Shown: piece after piece, positions 41,398 through 50,306 of the stretch
How the letters are laid out: each line of letters starts with the position of its first letter
Position numbering within the stretch: position 1 is the first letter of the stretch
NCBI RefSeq assembly: GCF_002483205.1
Contig: NZ_DLHM01000002.1
Location: 310,001 to 374,000, forward strand
From: Flavihumibacter sp. UBA7668
Lineage (GTDB): Bacteria; Bacteroidota; Bacteroidia; Chitinophagales; Chitinophagaceae
Length of the DNA stretch: 64,000 nt
Direction: 5' to 3'
Made by a program: the position numbers and the translations under genes
The notes under the pieces: generated by a model
The model's database searches: none
The model's input: only the letters and a program-made list of their open reading frames with translations
Told to the model about the DNA's origin: nothing

Positions 41398-44300
41398 TTA
41401 AAAGGTAACATTTAGGCCAAAAGTCCAGCTGCGAGACTGTGGGTATTGTGCATAATCCACATTGATCTGTCTGTTACCATCGGTGTAACCAAGCTCAGGA
41501 TCAAGACCGGAATATCCTGTAAAAGTTAATACGTTCTGTCCGGTTATATAAAACCTGGTTTTGCCTATACCCATTTTGTTCGTCAGGCTTTCTGCCAGGG
41601 TATAACCAATGCTGATATTTTTCAGTCGAAGGAAATCCCCTTTTTCAATGAACATATCAGAAGTGCGGTAGTTGCGGTTATTCCTGCGTGTTGTCATACG
41701 TGGGATGCTGTTGCTGGTACCCGGACCAGTCCAGCGATCTTTCACTTCTTCATACATGTTGAAGGAGTAGGTGGGATCAATACCCTGCATGCGATCGGCA
41801 TTGAAAATTTTCACACCTGCATTGCCCAGGAAGAATAATCCAAGATCAAAACCTTTGTAATTGAAATCGGCATTGAAACCATATACCACTTTCGGATGTG
41901 GACTTCCGAGGTTTACGCGATCCCGATCATCAATAAGACCGTCACCATTTGCATCAACGAAGCGAACATCTCCCGGCTCAATGAGTCCGGATGTACGGCG
42001 CGGGTCGTTGGAAATATTCGGGTCTTTATTGATGTCATCGGTCGTCTGGTACAAACCGTCTGTTTTCCAGCCATAGAAAATACCAATTGGTGATCCTTCA
42101 TAGGTGCGGGAAATTTCTTCGTTCGGACGACCATAGGTACGTGACCCGATAAAGTTTCCATCAAATAATTCAATCACCTTGTTTTTAATAAAGGCTGCAT
42201 TTGCACCCAGACGGTAAGAGAATTCGCCTACTTTGTTATTATAGGAAAGATCCATTTCAAAACCGGAGTTCTTCAATACACCTACGTTCTGATCCGGAAT
42301 GCTGAGGGTTCCCACTGTTCCAATGGTTGGAGGAGATAGCAGCATGTCGCGGGTCTTTTTATCGAAGTAATTCAGATTAACTGCAAGGCGGCGATTGAAT
42401 AATTCGGCACTTAAACCAATATTGGACATTTCTGCTGTTTCCCAGGCTATATTGGGATTGGGCAATCTGGTTTGTGTGTTACCTACAACCGTATTGTTGT
42501 TGAAGGAATAGCGACCACCACCACCAATCAGGGCCAGGTATTGCAGTCTGTTTACGTTTTGGTTACCTAATTGTCCCCATCCTGCTGTCAGTTTTAACTC
42601 ATCAATAAAGGATGATTTGAAGAATTTTTCATTTGAAATTCTCCATCCTGCAGAGAATGCAGGGAAATAACCCCATTTGTTTCCTTCTGCAAATTTGGAG
42701 GATCCGTCTGCGCGGAAGGTTGCAGTAAAGAGATAGCGCTGGTCGTAATCGTAGTTGACTCTTCCGAATACAGATTGGAGTGCATCATAGTAGCGATTTC
42801 CACCGATACCCTGTAAAGTCTGACCGACATCCAGGAATCGCTGGTTGGGGTCTTCGTTCAGGAAGTCGCGTTTTGCAGCGGAGAATACATCTCCGTCAAA
42901 AGTTTGCGCAGTATAACCAGCCACCGCATCCACTTTATGTTTACCACCAAACACATTGCTGTAGGAAAGAAAATATTCACCCAGTAAGGAATAGGATTCG
43001 CTGAAGCTGCGATCGAGTGAGTTATTATTTCTTGCACGGGTCTGGTCACTGATAATGATGTTAAAATTGCGACCGGTATAATGATTTCCGTCCACGCCCA
43101 GATTTACTTTAAATTTCAATCCTTTGAGGATCTCGTATTCAGCATTGATATTAGCCAGTAAACGGGTATTTACATTATCAGCATCAATGGTATTTGCGGT
43201 AAAAAGGGGGTTATTGATATCACCGAATTCATTGGATGCTTTGGAGCTTCCCCAGGATCCGTCATCGTTTTTAACCGGAATAAATGGCATAAAACGGATA
43301 GCGCTCCAAATAAGTCCGTCCTGTGCAGATAGGGTATTCAGGCTGTTATCATTAGAGCGGGTAAGCTGAATGCTTTGCCCTATTTTCAGACGTTTTCCGA
43401 TACGGTGATCAGAATTGAGGCGCATGCTGTATCGTTTGAAGAAAGAATTCGTTATGATACCTTTTTCATCATACATGCCAGCTGACAACATATAAGATGA
43501 TTTTGAAGATCCGCCACTCAGTGCAACATCAATGTTGTTCACGGTTCCTGTCTTGAATAATTCGTCCTGCCAGTTGGTTCTTTGGGTGGCATTGGACGGA
43601 TCGTTCCAAACCGGGTTGATGGTGAGGCCGTCGTTGGTAAAACGCTCTCTTTTCAATTCTGCCAGCGTTGGGGCATCCAGCATGTCGAGGGTTTTGATGG
43701 CATTGGACATACCAGTATAGGCATTTACGTTAAGGCGCATGGGTTGCTCAAAACTGCCGCGTTTGGTAGTAACAATAACCACGCCATTAGCTGCTCTGGT
43801 ACCGTAGATGGCTGAAGCAGAGGCGTCTTTCAATATTTCGATGGAAGCAATATCATTCGGATTAACAGAATTAAGATCGCCTGCTGGTATTCCATCAATA
43901 ACCACCAGTGGATCCGCATTGTTGATGGTGCCGGTACCACGTATGCGAATATTGCCCGCGTTGCCCGGACTACCTCCATTACGTACCACATTTACACCAG
44001 CTGCACGTCCCTGTAATGCCTGAGAGGCGCTTGATACCGGGAGGTTCTGGATGGCATCGCCTTTTACCGATGCAACCGCACCTGTAAGATCGCGCCGGGA
44101 TTGGGTACCATAACCCACCACTACCACTTCATTTAATTTGGTGCTTGAAACGGACAATGCCACATCATAACTGCTGCGGCCATCGATCGCGATTTCTGTA
44201 CTGGTAAAACCGGTACTGGAAATAACCAGTGTGGCATCGCCAGGCTGAAGGGCGATAGTAAAAATTCCATTGTCGTTGGTGATGGTGCCCCGTGTTGTTC

Positions 44301-44451
44301 CCTTGATGGTAACGTTTACATTCGGCAGGGGCGAGCCGTTGCTTTGATCCGTTACCTTACCGGTAACAGACGATTGTGCTATTGCCACCTGAACCAGGGC
44401 AATACCCACAACGAAAGCAAGAAGACGCTTTAGCAGGAAGTTTAGTTTCAT
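41398..44451 (-). CDS. SusC/RagA-family TonB-linked outer-membrane transporter (2)
   Basis: This 1017-aa protein has a signal peptide ending VAIAQ, a carboxypeptidase-regulatory-like domain (VTGKVTDQSNGSPLPNVNVTIKG), a plug (VVVVGYGTQSRRDLTGAVA, ALQGRAAGVNVVRNGGSPG, VVIDGIPAG, IEILKDASASAIYGTRAANGV) and a beta-barrel ending RSWTFGLNVTF. It imports oligosaccharides with SusD2. The upstream region carries the C1 copy of the shared operator; the untranslated leader would be about 160 nt. Confidence 0.96.
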   Translation of the reverse strand: MKLNFLLKRLLAFVVGIALVQVAIAQSSVTGKVTDQSNGSPLPNVNVTIKGTTRGTITNDNGIFTIALQPGDATLVISSTGFTSTEIAIDGRSSYDVALSVSSTKLNEVVVVGYGTQSRRDLTGAVASVKGDAIQNLPVSSASQALQGRAAGVNVVRNGGSPGNAGNIRIRGTGTINNADPLVVIDGIPAGDLNSVNPNDIASIEILKDASASAIYGTRAANGVVIVTTKRGSFEQPMRLNVNAYTGMSNAIKTLDMLDAPTLAELKRERFTNDGLTINPVWNDPSNATQRTNWQDELFKTGTVNNIDVALSGGSSKSSYMLSAGMYDEKGIITNSFFKRYSMRLNSDHRIGKRLKIGQSIQLTRSNDNSLNTLSAQDGLIWSAIRFMPFIPVKNDDGSWGSSKASNEFGDINNPLFTANTIDADNVNTRLLANINAEYEILKGLKFKVNLGVDGNHYTGRNFNIIISDQTRARNNNSLDRSFSESYSLLGEYFLSYSNVFGGKHKVDAVAGYTAQTFDGDVFSAAKRDFLNEDPNQRFLDVGQTLQGIGGNRYYDALQSVFGRVNYDYDQRYLFTATFRADGSSKFAEGNKWGYFPAFSAGWRISNEKFFKSSFIDELKLTAGWGQLGNQNVNRLQYLALIGGGGRYSFNNNTVVGNTQTRLPNPNIAWETAEMSNIGLSAELFNRRLAVNLNYFDKKTRDMLLSPPTIGTVGTLSIPDQNVGVLKNSGFEMDLSYNNKVGEFSYRLGANAAFIKNKVIELFDGNFIGSRTYGRPNEEISRTYEGSPIGIFYGWKTDGLYQTTDDINKDPNISNDPRRTSGLIEPGDVRFVDANGDGLIDDRDRVNLGSPHPKVVYGFNADFNYKGFDLGLFFLGNAGVKIFNADRMQGIDPTYSFNMYEEVKDRWTGPGTSNSIPRMTTRRNNRNYRTSDMFIEKGDFLRLKNISIGYTLAESLTNKMGIGKTRFYITGQNVLTFTGYSGLDPELGYTDGNRQINVDYAQYPQSRSWTFGLNVTF

Positions 44452-44621
44452 AATTTGAGTTGGTTATACAGTTAAGAAGCAAAGAGAAAAATTGATATAT
44501 ACGGTAATCCGCACAGGGCTCCGTTTCAGGTGTGTATCCATGGCAAACAATTTTCAGTCAGTAATAGAAGTTCTCAGCAGTAGATAGCAGTTCATGCAAA
44601 GGAAAATACTATTTCCTCTCC

Positions 44622-44684
44622 TAAAATTAGAGTATGTATGCTTCATCAGAATGCGATAATGCGACTATTAATCATCAAAATGCG
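44622..44684 (-). promoter_or_regulatory. Activator operator (C1) plus -7 element for susC2 operon
   Basis: Toward susC2: CGCATTTTGATG (44684-44673), nine bases, CGCAT (44663-44659), exactly 30 bases, then TAATTTTA (44629-44622). An extra half-site-like CGCATTCTGATG overlaps just downstream (44655-44644). It faces the C2 copy 38 bp away. Confidence 0.8.
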
Positions 44685-44721
44685 CAATCATCAAGACTGG
44701 TTGACAGATGTCAATAGTCTA

Positions 44722-44784
44722 CGCAATTTGATGCAAAAGCTGCGCATATTTAGGCAGGAGTCTGGCCGCTGCACTATAGTTTTG
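44722..44784 (+). promoter_or_regulatory. Activator operator (C2) plus -7 element for the ROK kinase gene
   Basis: Toward the ROK gene: CGCAATTTGATG (44722-44733), nine bases, CGCAT (44743-44747, second half-site CGCA at 44743-44746), exactly 30 bases after CGCA, then TAGTTTTG (44777-44784), a full -7 consensus. No TTG stands at the -33 position. The rest of 44452-44836 (a 385-bp gap) holds only this and the C1 site. Confidence 0.8.
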
Positions 44785-44836
44785 TTAGGGTAGAAAAGGT
44801 CATGTTACTTCTGCATTATTTTTTAATTAACTCAAT

Positions 44837-45676
44837 ATGATCATAGGTGTTGATTTGGGTGGCACCAATGCCAGGGCTGGCTTAATTCAGCTGGGAGAGG
44901 TGGTGCAATCGATCAGTCATAAGCTTACCAATAAACATTCACTGGATGCCACACTGGATCAGTTAATCAATGTAATTGAACCCCTTATCAGTGAGGAAGT
45001 CGAAGGGATTGGAATTGGTGTTCCATCTATTGTGGATGTTGATAACGGAATCGTATTTGATGTTGTGAATATACCTTCCTGGAAAAAAGTAGAGCTTAAA
45101 AAAATATTGGAAAACCGCTTTGGAAAACCGGTATTTGTAAACAATGATGTCAATTGTTTTGCATTGGGTGAACAACAATTTGGAAGTGCACAGCAGTTCT
45201 CCTCCTTTGTTGCTATTTCAGTTGGAACCGGACTTGGTACAGCCATCGTTATAAACCGGGAACTTTACCTGGGTGTGAATTGTGGCGCAGGAGAAATCGG
45301 ATATTTTCCCTATCTGGATAAAAATCTGGAATACTATTCAAGCAGCAGTTTTTTTGATATTCACTCAACTACAGCCGAAGAAGTATTTCATGCTGCACAG
45401 GAAGGGAAGGCCCGGGCATTACAAATCTGGCAGGAATATGGGCATCATTTGGGAAATGTGTTGAAAGTAGTACTCTACGCCTATGCACCGGAAGCAGTAC
45501 TTTTAGGTGGTTCTATCACCAATGCATACCGGTATTTTGAAGAGTCCATGTTGTTGAGTATGGATGATTTCATGTATCCATCCCTGTTAAAGCAGGTAAA
45601 AGTGATTAAGTCTAAAACAGAGAACATAGCTTTGTTGGGTGCGGCAGCCCTGGTTCCCTACAAAGCACTGGTATGA
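44837..45676 (+). CDS. ROK-family sugar kinase-like protein
   Basis: This 279-aa protein has the ATP-binding phosphate-1 motif IIGVDLGGTNARAGL, the ROK signature region GIGIGVPSIVDVDNG, the catalytic VNNDVNCFALGEQQFG and phosphate-2 FVAISVGTGLGTAIV. The usual zinc site C-x-C-G-x-x-G-C-x-E is missing: the region reads NCGAGEIGYFPYLDKNLEYYSSSSFF. It may phosphorylate a hexose imported by the nearby transporters. It lies 50 bp upstream of the XylR-type regulator gene, probably in one transcript driven by the C2 operator. Confidence 0.88.
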   Translation: MIIGVDLGGTNARAGLIQLGEVVQSISHKLTNKHSLDATLDQLINVIEPLISEEVEGIGIGVPSIVDVDNGIVFDVVNIPSWKKVELKKILENRFGKPVFVNNDVNCFALGEQQFGSAQQFSSFVAISVGTGLGTAIVINRELYLGVNCGAGEIGYFPYLDKNLEYYSSSSFFDIHSTTAEEVFHAAQEGKARALQIWQEYGHHLGNVLKVVLYAYAPEAVLLGGSITNAYRYFEESMLLSMDDFMYPSLLKQVKVIKSKTENIALLGAAALVPYKALV

Positions 45677-45726
45677 TTTTGCAGAGTGTGGAACAAACTT
45701 TAATTTGAGCGGCGCAATCGTCCTTC

Positions 45727-46893
45727 ATGAACAAAATCATTTTACTTTTTGATATTTCGGAGAAATACGGGCAAAGCCTTATGATGGGCATTGTACGATA
45801 TTTTAAAGAGAACAGCAATGCGCTGTTTTGTAATATGCCCATTTATTATCGTGAAACACTGGGTGTTCGGGGTATCCTGAAATTTGCAAAGGAGTGGGGT
45901 GCGCAGGGGATTATTGCGCAATTGAACAATACCCGTGATGTGCGAAAAATTGCAGATTCAGGTATCCATCTGATTGTAGAAGATTACCGCGAACGATTTG
46001 AAGAATTTCCCAATATTACCGGTGGATATTATGAAGCGGGTCAAATGGGTGCTGAATACTTTGTAAAAAAGGGGTTTAAGAATTTTGCATTTTACGGGTT
46101 CAAAAATATAGTCTGGTCAAGAGAGCGCTCTATGGGATATGAAGAATACCTGAATGAGCGTGGTTTTGATGTATATTATTTCAATCAGGATGAAAGTGCA
46201 CAATCTTCCGATCTCTGGTATTATAAGCCTTCTGATTTAAGTAAATGGTTGCAGGATTTACCCAAACCCATTGCCATCATGGCCTGTGATGACGCACGCG
46301 GGCAACATATTACGGAAGCCTGCAAGCATGCGAATATTCGCATACCCGAAGATGTTATAGTGCTGGGAGTGGATAACGATGAACTGACCTGCAATCTTTC
46401 CGATCCGCCTTTATCCAGTATAAATCTGGATACGGAAAGGGGCGGTTATGAAGCCGGCCGGCTGATGGATCTTATGATTCAGGGGAAAGTGAAGAAGCCC
46501 CGCAATGTAATGGTTATGCCCACGTATATTGTTACGCGTCAGTCAACGGATATTGCAGCTGTGGATGATGCGTATATTGCCAAAGCATTAAAGTACATAC
46601 ATAAGAATCTGGATCATGATATCAATGTAACGGATGTATTGGGGCAGCTCACCATTTCACGCCGGTCGCTGGAGAAAAAATTTCAGGAAGTAACGGGTAC
46701 CAGCGTGTACAAATACATCAGTAAGATCAGGATGCAGAAATTCTCCGAACGACTGCTGGAAACAGACAAGCGAATTTCAGAAATTGCACATGAAGCCGGA
46801 CTGAATCTTACCAATAATGTAGCCCGTCAGTTCAAACAGATTCATGGTTGTTCACCCAGTGAATACCGCAAAAAACATTTGCCCAGAAAATAA
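45727..46893 (+). CDS. XylR/AraC-type regulator with periplasmic-binding-protein-like sensor
   Basis: This 388-aa protein has an N-terminal LacI-type sugar-sensing fold (residues 1 to about 270: KIILLFDISEKYGQSLMMGIVRYF, AIMACDDARGQHITEACKHANIRIPEDVIVLGVDNDEL, LSSINLDTERGGYEAGRLM) and a C-terminal AraC double helix-turn-helix (about 285-385: ISRRSLEKKFQEVTGTSVYKYISKIRMQKF and ISEIAHEAGLNLTNNVARQFKQIHGCSPSEYRKKH). It should be a sugar-responsive activator that binds paired direct half-sites. It is the best candidate for the four operators in this region, and by C2 it would control its own expression. Confidence 0.93.
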   Translation: MNKIILLFDISEKYGQSLMMGIVRYFKENSNALFCNMPIYYRETLGVRGILKFAKEWGAQGIIAQLNNTRDVRKIADSGIHLIVEDYRERFEEFPNITGGYYEAGQMGAEYFVKKGFKNFAFYGFKNIVWSRERSMGYEEYLNERGFDVYYFNQDESAQSSDLWYYKPSDLSKWLQDLPKPIAIMACDDARGQHITEACKHANIRIPEDVIVLGVDNDELTCNLSDPPLSSINLDTERGGYEAGRLMDLMIQGKVKKPRNVMVMPTYIVTRQSTDIAAVDDAYIAKALKYIHKNLDHDINVTDVLGQLTISRRSLEKKFQEVTGTSVYKYISKIRMQKFSERLLETDKRISEIAHEAGLNLTNNVARQFKQIHGCSPSEYRKKHLPRK

Positions 46894-46900
46894 ACAGCAT

Positions 46901-48181
46901 TTATTCGCTTAAGCGGATTTTCTTTATTTTCTGGTTCCCTGCATCTGTTACATAAATGAGTGTTTTCCCATTTTCATCTTTGGTAATTGCAATTCCTTCA
47001 GGAAACAGGAATTTGGATTGTTTAGCCGGACCGTTTTCATCACCACTAAGTCGAAGACCGGCAAATACAGAGGCGATTCCTTCTGTATTCAGTTTTACAA
47101 TCTGGTTGAGTGATTTATAGGTGATATACATGTTCTGGTTTTCATCAAGTACAATAAAAGAAGGCAGGTCAGTAAGGCTGGCTGTTCCTCCGATAATGGA
47201 AACAATTCCTGCAGGGGTGATTTTTTTTATCCAACCCGTACCTTTTTCCGTCAGAAATAAATCTCCCTGCTTGTTGATTGTCAATCCACCTGGGAATTTG
47301 ACCACCGCAAGGGAGCTTACTTCCTTTGTATTTATATTGATTTTACGAATTGCATTATTGTTATAGTCCGCAACGAATAATTCCTGCGTGGCTTCATTGA
47401 TTGCTATTCCATAAGGACTGTCAAATTGCGCATCAGGACCTGTGCCATTTTTGTTTCCCGGCAGTCCGTTTCCTGCAAGGGTGGATACGATTCCGTTTGC
47501 ATCTATTTTTCGGATGGCATGATTCTGTTGGTCTGCTACATAAAGATTCTGATTATTGTCCATAACTAATCCGCCCGGTAAATTAAATCTGGCAGCTGCA
47601 GCAACACCATCTGTTAATCCCGTAATTCCGGAGCCTGCATAATGGGAGGTAATTCCGTCTTTGGAAATTTTTCTTATTCTGTTTCCATCGCTCACATAGA
47701 TTGTTCCCTCTTTATTAATAGTGATTCCAATTGGATTGATAAAGGAAGCTTCATTCGCTGATCCATTGGCTGACCCCATTTCACCTGAGCCGGCCAGGTG
47801 TTCAACAACCCATGGGGTGAACCGGTAAGCACCCGTTAAACTGGCTGATTGGGAATTGTTTCTGACTTCAATGGTATGCAGGCCAACTTGGATGTTTGCA
47901 GGTAAATCGATAACCAGATTTGTATCGTTTCCGGATAGTATTGTTGCGGGAAGTCCGCCTATGAAAACCTGATTCACCGTCGGTATTGGATTAAATCCTT
48001 TTCCGGTGATTGTTAAAGGACCAGCATCTCCTTTATCAGGATTGATGGCGGTAATTGATAAGGTTACGGATGGTGTTGGATCAGGATCTTCATTATTGTT
48101 TTCATTCGGGGATTTGGAACATCCGGAAGAAAATACCATGCAAAAAAATAACAATAGGCCTGCTAATTGCTTCAAATTCAT
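46901..48181 (-). CDS. IPT/TIG plus NHL-repeat lipoprotein
   Basis: ATG 48181 (MNLKQLAGLLLFF) was chosen over the longer 48211 start because it gives a proper lipobox (FSSGCSK). The 426-aa protein has an IPT/TIG domain (AINPDKGDAGPLTITGKGFNP) at about 40-120 and then NHL beta-propeller repeats (for example GGLVMDNNQNLYVADQQNHAIRKID). Such lipoproteins are common accessory surface proteins of SusC/SusD loci. It is convergent with the regulator gene (7-bp gap), and no operator copy precedes it. Confidence 0.88.
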   Translation of the reverse strand: MNLKQLAGLLLFFCMVFSSGCSKSPNENNNEDPDPTPSVTLSITAINPDKGDAGPLTITGKGFNPIPTVNQVFIGGLPATILSGNDTNLVIDLPANIQVGLHTIEVRNNSQSASLTGAYRFTPWVVEHLAGSGEMGSANGSANEASFINPIGITINKEGTIYVSDGNRIRKISKDGITSHYAGSGITGLTDGVAAAARFNLPGGLVMDNNQNLYVADQQNHAIRKIDANGIVSTLAGNGLPGNKNGTGPDAQFDSPYGIAINEATQELFVADYNNNAIRKININTKEVSSLAVVKFPGGLTINKQGDLFLTEKGTGWIKKITPAGIVSIIGGTASLTDLPSFIVLDENQNMYITYKSLNQIVKLNTEGIASVFAGLRLSGDENGPAKQSKFLFPEGIAITKDENGKTLIYVTDAGNQKIKKIRLSE

Positions 48182-48267
48182 AAAGGATAAGTCTGATCGG
48201 TGAAAGTACATTCAGCTGTTGGTGCAGGATCGACTTAATGATAGTTGGCAAAAGCAGGATAAGTTCT

Positions 48268-49359
48268 TTAATCGAGCAGAATTTTTCTTCCTTCTTTAGC
48301 AGATCGGGTTGCTGCATCGAGAATTTTTACTACCAGCAGATTATTGGATAAAGAGGAGAGATCATTCTTTTCGGTAATTTTTCCGGCAAGATAGGCTTCG
48401 AGGTAACTGATAAAATCAGGATGTTCTATGGCAGGTGCAGTGCCGTTGATTGGTTTTGCCTGTTCTTTTTTTTGTATTACGGTTTGTCCGTTTACTGCAT
48501 GCAGGTATGCGGAGGAACCAAAAATTTCCATGTCTTTGATGGAGTAGGGCCAGTTCCAGGAAGCTTCAATAACACCGGTTGCATCATCGTATTCAAGTAA
48601 AATAGTGGCCACATCATCCACTTTTGGATATACAGCTGGTTTGTATTGCTGGATGATTGCCGTAACTGATTTTGGTGCTTTCCCCTTCATCAGCCAGGTC
48701 ATCAGATTGGCGCCATAACAGCCAAAATCACGGGAGGCTCCACCTCCATTCTTAATAGGATCGGTTAACCAGTCAAGAAATTCTGTACTACAGCCAATTT
48801 CTTTGGGGCCCTCATGTCCGGAGTGCACCACCATTTTCCGGATAGTACCCAGCGCGCCTTCATCCACCTGTTTTTTTGCGTAATGGTTACTGTTGTACCA
48901 GGTGGTTTCGTAGTTGGTCAGTATGGGGGTGTTAAATTGTTTGGAAAGCGCTTCCATGCGCTGGGCGTCTTTCAGCGTGGTTGCCAGCGGTTTCTCCACC
49001 ATTACAGGAATGCGCAATGGCAGACAGGTTTCTGCTACCTCTATATGTTCGTTGATGGCATTAAAGGCAAGAACGGCATCCGGTTTACGGGCTTTGATTG
49101 CTGCATCCAGACTGGAATAAAAAAGCGAAGCAGGTAATTGATAAGATTTTGAATGCCGGTTGATTAAAGCCTGGTTGCTTTCCACTATGGCGGTGATGAT
49201 AACTCTTCCCTGTTTGTAAAATTGAAGGATCCCATGCACATGATCATGGGTCATACCAACAACAATAACATTCAGTTTGGATGGTGCGGATCCTGTTTGA
49301 GCCTGAATGTCAGATTGAAAGGTAATAAGTCCGAAGAGCACGAGAAGTATATTGCGCAT
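48268..49359 (-). CDS. Gfo/Idh/MocA-family oxidoreductase, secreted
   Basis: This 363-aa protein has a Sec signal peptide (LLVLFGLITFQSDIQAQ), a Rossmann start lacking the full GxGxxG (NVIVVGMTHDHVHG), the EKP motif VMVEKPLATTL and a substrate domain with GGGASRDFGCYGANLMTWLM. The altered Rossmann loop (GMTHDHV) is a known subgroup feature. It is predicted to act on a sugar or cyclitol in the periplasm. It lies upstream of the NHL-protein gene (86-bp gap) on the same strand. Confidence 0.85.
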   Translation of the reverse strand: MRNILLVLFGLITFQSDIQAQTGSAPSKLNVIVVGMTHDHVHGILQFYKQGRVIITAIVESNQALINRHSKSYQLPASLFYSSLDAAIKARKPDAVLAFNAINEHIEVAETCLPLRIPVMVEKPLATTLKDAQRMEALSKQFNTPILTNYETTWYNSNHYAKKQVDEGALGTIRKMVVHSGHEGPKEIGCSTEFLDWLTDPIKNGGGASRDFGCYGANLMTWLMKGKAPKSVTAIIQQYKPAVYPKVDDVATILLEYDDATGVIEASWNWPYSIKDMEIFGSSAYLHAVNGQTVIQKKEQAKPINGTAPAIEHPDFISYLEAYLAGKITEKNDLSSLSNNLLVVKILDAATRSAKEGRKILLD

Positions 49360-49377
49360 ACTGGTCAGCGTTTATGA

Positions 49378-50205
49378 TTAGTTGTATTGATATTCTACCT
49401 TGCCCATCAGTTGCTGTTCCTTATTATATACCAGTTCCATTCTTCTTAAGCCATTGGGAAAGTATTGGTAAAACCATTGTTCATAGGCATTGCTGCCTTC
49501 CGGAACCAGGGTCATTTTTTTTAGCTGGTCGTTTTCGTTGTACTCAAAAATATAATCGGGCAGGAGGCGCTGGGCTTTTGCGTTGTAGCGAACGATATCC
49601 GTGAGGCGGTTTTTTGTATCGTAATAATAATAGTAAATGATGGCTGGTAAATTAGGGCGGATGGATTTTTCTTCCACAAGGTTACCTTTCTCATCAAAAC
49701 TGAAGCTTACCCGGGTGGTATCGGAATTATTTCTGATCCGGAGCATGGATTGGGGTTGTCCGGATTCGTTGTATTCCCATAGGTGAACCTCAGTTGTGGT
49801 TATATTGTCTGACCGGCTGCTTGTTTCGAGCCGGATCAGTTGTCCGTTTGCGTTGTATTCGTAGGCAGATTGATTGGATGCATTCTGGGCGGTATCCCGG
49901 GTTTTGATCAGCCATCCCTTTTCGTTGTAATAGGCCTCCAGTTGCGAATCGCCCTGCTGGCTGGTCAGGGTTTTGGTGCGAAGGATGCGTTTGCCTGCAT
50001 CCACGGTTTGTTCAGCCGTAAATCCGGCTGATTCAGGAGAATTTCCATCATAACTGGTTATGGTAACTTTTTTAATGCCCTGCTGTACGAATAAACTATA
50101 TTGGCGATTTGTTTGCCGGTTCGCCAGCAGATCATTGTAATAATACTGCGAAAGAGCAAATTGCCCAAAAAAGCAGCTAAACAGGAGAAAGAAGATGTTT
50201 TTCAT
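49378..50205 (-). CDS. Secreted protein with YD/RHS-like repeats
   Basis: This 275-aa protein is started at ATG 50205 (MKNIFFLLFSCFFGQFALSQ), a signal peptide; ATG 50214 and 50241 are alternatives. The body consists of short beta repeats of the pattern Y-Y-N-E-K-G-x-L, for example YYNEKGWLIKTRD, YEYNANGQLIRLE, WEYNESGQPQ, SFDEKGNLVEEK and FEYNENDQLKKMT, as in YD/RHS-like or MORN-type proteins. Function is unknown. It ends 18 bp before the oxidoreductase start and might be co-transcribed with it. Confidence 0.65.
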   Translation of the reverse strand: MKNIFFLLFSCFFGQFALSQYYYNDLLANRQTNRQYSLFVQQGIKKVTITSYDGNSPESAGFTAEQTVDAGKRILRTKTLTSQQGDSQLEAYYNEKGWLIKTRDTAQNASNQSAYEYNANGQLIRLETSSRSDNITTTEVHLWEYNESGQPQSMLRIRNNSDTTRVSFSFDEKGNLVEEKSIRPNLPAIIYYYYYDTKNRLTDIVRYNAKAQRLLPDYIFEYNENDQLKKMTLVPEGSNAYEQWFYQYFPNGLRRMELVYNKEQQLMGKVEYQYN

Positions 50206-50306
50206 GTAGAGCATGGTTTTAGCTATGCCGATTGCCTGCAATATACAGGTGTGATTAGTTTTCAGTGCTTAATTAATTGTATTTATTTTTATTCAAATTT
50301 TAACAA

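Noticed and set aside
48182..48211. Longer N-terminus for the NHL-repeat lipoprotein
   Set aside because: The inner ATG gives a standard signal peptide and lipobox; the extension is charged.
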